Made by a program: the position numbers and the translations under genes | Shown: positions 60,326 through 64,000 of the stretch, in pieces | Layout: each line of letters begins with the position of its first letter | Numbering within the stretch: position 1 is the first letter of the stretch | Source of the DNA: Desulfobaculum xiamenense | GTDB lineage: Bacteria; Desulfobacterota; Desulfovibrionia; Desulfovibrionales; Desulfovibrionaceae | Direction: 5' to 3' | DNA: 64,000 nt | Assembly: GCF_011927665.1 (NCBI RefSeq) | Contig: NZ_JAATJA010000001.1 | Span: 1,035,019 to 1,099,018 of the forward strand | The notes under the pieces: model-generated | Told to the model about the DNA's origin: nothing | The model's database searches: none | Seen by the model: only the letters and a program-made list of their open reading frames with translations

Positions 60326-61891
60326 CTACGCCCCCCGGCGCGGCAGGCGGACGGTCATCCGCGTGCCGACGCTCTCCGAAGAAATCAGCGAAATGTCCCC
60401 GCCCAGCGTGCGGGCAATGAGCCGGGCCGAATACGCGCCAAGGCCCGTGTTTTCCTTCTTGCCGAAGGTCACGAATTTCTCGAACAGATTTTCTCGCACC
60501 TCTGGCGGCACCACGCCATGGTTGTGCACGCTCACCGTGGAGCCGCCGTTCTCGTCCATGTCCACGGTGACGACTCCGCCGGACGGCGAGGCGTCCACCG
60601 CATTCTGCACGAGGTGATAGAGCATGGCCCAGCACAAAAGCGCATCGCCCATGACCATGAATGCCACGCCCGGCGCGTCCTGCTCGCCGCGTATGCGCAC
60701 CCGCACCCGCACGTTCAGCGCGTCGAGCTGGGGGCCCAGTTCGCGCAGCACCTGACGCATGCTCACGGCAAGGTCCACCGGAGCGGGGGCCAGCTCGTAG
60801 GTACCGCGCTCCATGCGGTACACGGCCAGTGACAGATTGATCATGTTGAGCATGGTGTTGCCGGAGTGCTCGATCATGGAAAGGTTATCGCGTTGCTCCT
60901 GCGTGAGATTGCCGTCGTCCTTCATGAAGTCCGACATGCCGACGATGATGTTGAGTGGGGACTTGAGGTCGTGGCGGGTGATGCGCTCCACCTCCTCGCG
61001 CAGGGCCTCGGCCATCTTACGCTCAGTGATGTCCAGCTCGAAGCCCATGGACGACACGACGCGTCCCTTGACGTCGCGCACCTGCTTGATGCTTTTGGAC
61101 ACCCAGAAGGTCGTGCCGTCCTTGTGGCGGACGAGGCACTCGAAATTGTCCACGAAACCGCGCTCGGCCAGCTCGCGGTGAAGCCTATCGCGCTGGGCAT
61201 GATCCGCGAAGAGCTCGCGCGGGTCCTTGACCTCCAGCTCCATGTCGTCCGGCGAGGCGAAGCCGTACATGGCGGCAAGGCGCATGTTCACGTGCTCGAA
61301 ACGCCCGCCCGGTCCGGTCTGGTAGATGCCCACCGGCGCGACCTCGAACAGCGTGCGGAAACGATGCTCCGCCTTCTTGCGATCTTCCCAGTCCGTGATG
61401 CCTTGAGTGAGGTCCTCGCCGAACATGTGCACGAGGTCCGGCGGGCAGGACGCGCAGGTGATGCGCAGATGGAGCCGACGCGCGGGCTGCGTGCGCGTGG
61501 TGTAGAGCATTTCGCGGCTGATGCGGCCATTCTCGGCAAAGGCACGCTCCAGATCGTCGCACAGGTCGGAGTGGTCGGGATAAAGTTCATGGCAGGTCAT
61601 GCCGATGAACTCGCCAAGACCGTTGCCGAAAAATTCCATGGCCGCACTATTGAAATCGACGAGCACGAACCCGTCGCCCTCACGCCGCCACGTCACCACC
61701 GGCAAAGGACAGCCATTCAGGAGCTTCGCGTACTGCTCCGCGAGAACCGTTCCGTTCGAATTCCGCACATCGGCAGGCGGCGCGGGCGGTCCGGGCAGAT
61801 GCTCGCCGTTTCGTTCCACGGCGATTTCCGCTCCCGTCCGAGCCTCAAGTGCGATGAGCACCCCCTGCTCCATTTTCGGAGTTCTGGACAT
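60326..61891 (-). CDS. PAS-domain sensor histidine kinase (cytoplasmic)
   Basis: The 521-residue protein has two PAS regions (about 50-165 and 175-285, the second with FRTLFEVAPVGIYQTGPGG), then HisKA with ITRHDLKSPLNIIVG (phospho-His near residue 306) and an HATPase domain (HLVQNAVDASPSGG, GLGAYSARLIARTLGG). It has no membrane span. The cognate regulator is unknown; no regulator gene is adjacent. A run of nine G lies just upstream of the start. Confidence 0.9.
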   Translation of the reverse strand: MSRTPKMEQGVLIALEARTGAEIAVERNGEHLPGPPAPPADVRNSNGTVLAEQYAKLLNGCPLPVVTWRREGDGFVLVDFNSAAMEFFGNGLGEFIGMTCHELYPDHSDLCDDLERAFAENGRISREMLYTTRTQPARRLHLRITCASCPPDLVHMFGEDLTQGITDWEDRKKAEHRFRTLFEVAPVGIYQTGPGGRFEHVNMRLAAMYGFASPDDMELEVKDPRELFADHAQRDRLHRELAERGFVDNFECLVRHKDGTTFWVSKSIKQVRDVKGRVVSSMGFELDITERKMAEALREEVERITRHDLKSPLNIIVGMSDFMKDDGNLTQEQRDNLSMIEHSGNTMLNMINLSLAVYRMERGTYELAPAPVDLAVSMRQVLRELGPQLDALNVRVRVRIRGEQDAPGVAFMVMGDALLCWAMLYHLVQNAVDASPSGGVVTVDMDENGGSTVSVHNHGVVPPEVRENLFEKFVTFGKKENTGLGAYSARLIARTLGGDISLISSESVGTRMTVRLPRRGA

Positions 61892-62211
61892 CCGGGTCTT
61901 CCCCCCCCCAATATCTTGCGACCTACATACCTCAACTCCTTGGAGAACACGGTACCTGCAATTCTCACATCGTGTAGCACGAAAAGCGCACCACGACAAG
62001 CCGGAACGCCAATTTCCCGCATTTCCGCATGAATACGGCATACGCAAGGATTGCGAAACAAAATTGAGCACACGCAGACACGGTATTTGTTCGCAACACA
62101 CTGAACTGCGGCAGGTGCAGGTCGGAAGGCAGCGGGGAAAAGAATGCGCCGCGTCCAGCCCCACACGGAGCATGAACGCGGCGCGTTGCATTCGAAGGAA
62201 ATGAAGGTCGG
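61892..62211. other. Leader region of the kinase gene with a nine-base G tract
   Basis: This 320-base spacer carries the kinase promoter region. A run of nine C at 61901-61909 (G on the coding strand) sits next to the ribosome-binding site. No other feature is recognised. Confidence 0.45.
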
Positions 62212-63240
62212 CTATTCGAGGAGCGTATAATCCATGCGGCGACGACAGGGCACGAAACCCGCCGAGGTGACGAGCTTGCGCAGTTTGCCTTCCGGCAGGC
62301 GGAAATGCACGCCAGCGGCGGCCACCACGTTCTCCTCGATCATGGTCGATCCGAAATCGTTCGCACCCCAGAACAGGGCCAACTGGCCCACCAACGGACC
62401 CTGCGTGACCCACGAGGCCTGCACGTTGTCGATGTTGTCGAGGTACAGGCGCGAGAGGGCCAACGTCTTGAGGTATGCTTCGCTGGACACCTCGGGCCGC
62501 GGCAGGCGCGTGTTCTCGGGCTGGAAGGTCCACGGGATAAAGGCCGTGAAGCCGCCGGTCTCGTCCTGAAGGGAACGGATTCGCTCAAGGTGCTCCACGC
62601 GCTCGGCAAGGGTCTCGCCCTGTCCGAACATCATGGTGGCGGTGGTCCGCAGGCCCTGCCTGTGGGCCTCGCGCATCACCTCCAGCCACTGGTCCGCCGT
62701 GGCCTTGCGCGGAGAGACATCCTGCCGCACGCGGTCCACGAGAATCTCGGCACCGCCGCCGGGGATGGAGTCCAGCCCGGCGGCCACGAGCCGACGGATG
62801 ACCTCACCGTGGCCAAGGCCGCTTTCCTGCCCGAGATACCAGATCTCCGAGGGCGAAAAGCCGTGCACGGCCACCTGCGGAAACTCGGCCTTGAGAAAGC
62901 GCAGCATGTCCTCGTAGAAGGCCATGTCGAGATCGGGGTGCATGCCGCCCTGAAGCAGTATCTGATAGCCACCGAGTTCGACGGTCTCGCGGACCTTGGC
63001 GGCCAGCTCCTCGCGGGTGAGCACATAACCGCCCTCGTCGCCCGGGGCGCGGAAGAACGCGCAAAATTTGCACCCGGAGATGCAGACGTTGGTATAGTTG
63101 ATATTGCGGTCGACGATGTAGGTCACTCTGCTGTCGGGATGCATCTCCATGCGCCGTTCGTGGGCCATCCTGCCCAGGCTGAAGACGTTTTCCCGTTCGT
63201 ACAGCTCTATGGCCGCCTCCGGAGTCAGGCGTTCCGACAT
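62212..63240 (-). CDS. mqnC: Cyclic dehypoxanthinyl futalosine synthase
   Basis: The 342-residue radical SAM enzyme has the cluster motif CISGCKFC (Cys53, 57, 60), YQILLQGGMHPD near residue 92, HGFSPSEIWYLG near 124 and TATMMFGQGETLAERV near 200, which fit MqnC. It forms the cyclic product in futalosine-dependent menaquinone synthesis. The start at 63240 follows GGAGGGG. The other menaquinone genes are not in the window, apart from ubiX. Confidence 0.93.
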   Translation of the reverse strand: MSERLTPEAAIELYERENVFSLGRMAHERRMEMHPDSRVTYIVDRNINYTNVCISGCKFCAFFRAPGDEGGYVLTREELAAKVRETVELGGYQILLQGGMHPDLDMAFYEDMLRFLKAEFPQVAVHGFSPSEIWYLGQESGLGHGEVIRRLVAAGLDSIPGGGAEILVDRVRQDVSPRKATADQWLEVMREAHRQGLRTTATMMFGQGETLAERVEHLERIRSLQDETGGFTAFIPWTFQPENTRLPRPEVSSEAYLKTLALSRLYLDNIDNVQASWVTQGPLVGQLALFWGANDFGSTMIEENVVAAAGVHFRLPEGKLRKLVTSAGFVPCRRRMDYTLLE

Positions 63241-63356
63241 GTTGTCCCCCCTCCAGGGTTGCTTGACGATTACTGCGATTTCACGGACAACTAGTGCCCG
63301 GCCGCGCCGACCTTGGCGCATCCGGCATTTTTTCGCAACCATGGAGTTCGCGCCCC

Positions 63357-63767
63357 ATGCTTCTCGACAACGAAATGAAGAACCTGCTCGCCCGAGTCCG
63401 GACCATCGCCGTACTCGGAGCCAAGGACAAGCCCGGCCAGCCTGTGGACATGGTCGGGCGCTACCTCATCGCCGCAGGGTTCACGGTCTTCCCCGTGCAC
63501 CCGAAACGAAACGGCGTATGGGGGTTGCCCACGTTCAGAACGCTGGCCGACATTCCGGAGCCGATAGACCTCGTGGATGTCTTCCGCGCCCCGGAACACT
63601 GTGCGGACCACGCACGCGAATGCGCGGCGCTCGCGCATGCTCCGCTGGCCTTCTGGATGCAGTCCGGCATCACATGCCCGCAGGCCTTCGAAATACTCAA
63701 GGACACGCCGACCGTCGTGGTGCAGGATGCCTGCCTGATGGTCGAGCACAGGAGACTTCTTGGATGA
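63357..63767 (+). CDS. CoA-binding domain protein (YccU-like)
   Basis: The 136-residue protein is a single Rossmann CoA-binding domain: TIAVLGAKDKPGQPVDMVG at the start and VFPVHPKRNGVWG near residue 45, with VDLVDVFRAPEH near 73. YccU-like proteins bind CoA and are of unknown role. The start has GGAG upstream. Its stop overlaps the next start (ATGA). Confidence 0.85.
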   Translation: MLLDNEMKNLLARVRTIAVLGAKDKPGQPVDMVGRYLIAAGFTVFPVHPKRNGVWGLPTFRTLADIPEPIDLVDVFRAPEHCADHARECAALAHAPLAFWMQSGITCPQAFEILKDTPTVVVQDACLMVEHRRLLG

Positions 63768-64000
63768 CAGGGAACGTCAGGGCGTTCGAATGCCGCATGT
63801 GCGGCCACTGCTGCAAGGGTGAAGGCGGTATCGTCATGGCCACCAAAGATCAGAAGCGTCTTGCCGAGCATCTCGGTCTCGACCTGCCCGACTTTCTCGC
63901 CCGCTACACCAGAACCTCCGGCGGCAAGGTGCTCCTCGTCACCGGCGGGGACGAATACTGTATCTTCTTCCGGCAGGGCGTCGGCTGCGGCGTCCATCCC
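63764..64000 (+). CDS. YkgJ-type cysteine-cluster protein, N-terminal part (cut by window edge)
   Basis: The first 79 codons are present. The Cys cluster FECRMCGHCCKGEGG fits the CxxC...CC zinc or Fe-S motif of the YkgJ family; EYCIFFRQGVGCGVHP follows. These proteins are poorly characterised. The start overlaps the CoA-binding gene stop by four bases, so they are translationally coupled. Confidence 0.82.
   Translation, partial: MTGNVRAFECRMCGHCCKGEGGIVMATKDQKRLAEHLGLDLPDFLARYTRTSGGKVLLVTGGDEYCIFFRQGVGCGVHP

Overview
The window reads as chromosome of a high-GC, anaerobic sulfate-reducing deltaproteobacterium of the Desulfovibrionaceae type. The reasons are a long heterodisulfide-reductase (Hdr) operon with MvhD and an HdrD/TmcB-like protein, a Desulfovibrio-type major porin, a futalosine-pathway menaquinone gene (mqnC), archaeal-type leuC/leuD, and a probable selenocysteine-encoding small gene. 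The assignment rests on recognition of gene content, not on a database search. Almost all genes are GC-rich; the exception is an AT-rich two-gene island at about 30.5-32.7 kb.

Layout. 0-3.7 kb: the start of speA (minus), a hydantoinase/oxoprolinase-like gene, a small conserved-looking gene, tRNA-Asp and a methyltransferase. 3.7-15 kb (minus): an operon that runs from a 90-residue IS3 OrfA-like protein through HdrA, MvhD, a FrhB/FdhB-like flavin/Fe-S protein, a giant tandem HdrA, HdrC, HdrB and a double universal stress protein to an HdrD/TmcB-like protein. A sigma-54 activator gene faces it divergently (15.5-16.9 kb). 17-30 kb: tRNA-Arg, ubiX-like and UPF0173 genes, an Rrf2 regulator, uvrC, the porin, hisD, purC, a nitronate monooxygenase relative, fabI and a DegT-type aminotransferase. 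29.8-30.5 kb: the candidate selenoprotein and two tandem tRNA-Ser genes. 30.5-32.7 kb: the AT-rich island. 32.8-44 kb: hypothetical genes, the SRP RNA (ffs), a DUF4198 protein, a CheY-like regulator, a glycosyltransferase, an aminotransferase, asd, metF, a Nudix hydrolase and an ABC-F protein. 44.4-51 kb (minus): HAD-psd-pssA-leuA-leuC-leuD-leuB. 51-64 kb: transporter, repeat protein, exonuclease, MerR-like regulator, tRNA-Lys, dsbD, an M24 peptidase, an HMA-like protein, a lytic transglycosylase, a histidine kinase, mqnC, a CoA-binding protein and the start of a YkgJ-type protein.

How the genes work together. The Hdr operon encodes subunits typical of cytoplasmic flavin-based electron bifurcation or confurcation. 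Its giant HdrA contains an embedded receiver-like domain in which glycine occupies the phospho-acceptor position. The receiver domain of the adjacent sigma-54 activator has the same substitution in a similar local motif (G-[DN]-N-L). This points to an unusual non-phosphorylated regulatory or conformational module shared by enzyme and regulator. The other prominent observation is a 61-codon gene at 29916-30101 with one in-frame UGA. It has its own promoter, ribosome-binding site, SECIS-like hairpin and a terminator placed just after the second stop, which makes it a strong candidate for an unannotated single-membrane-span selenoprotein.
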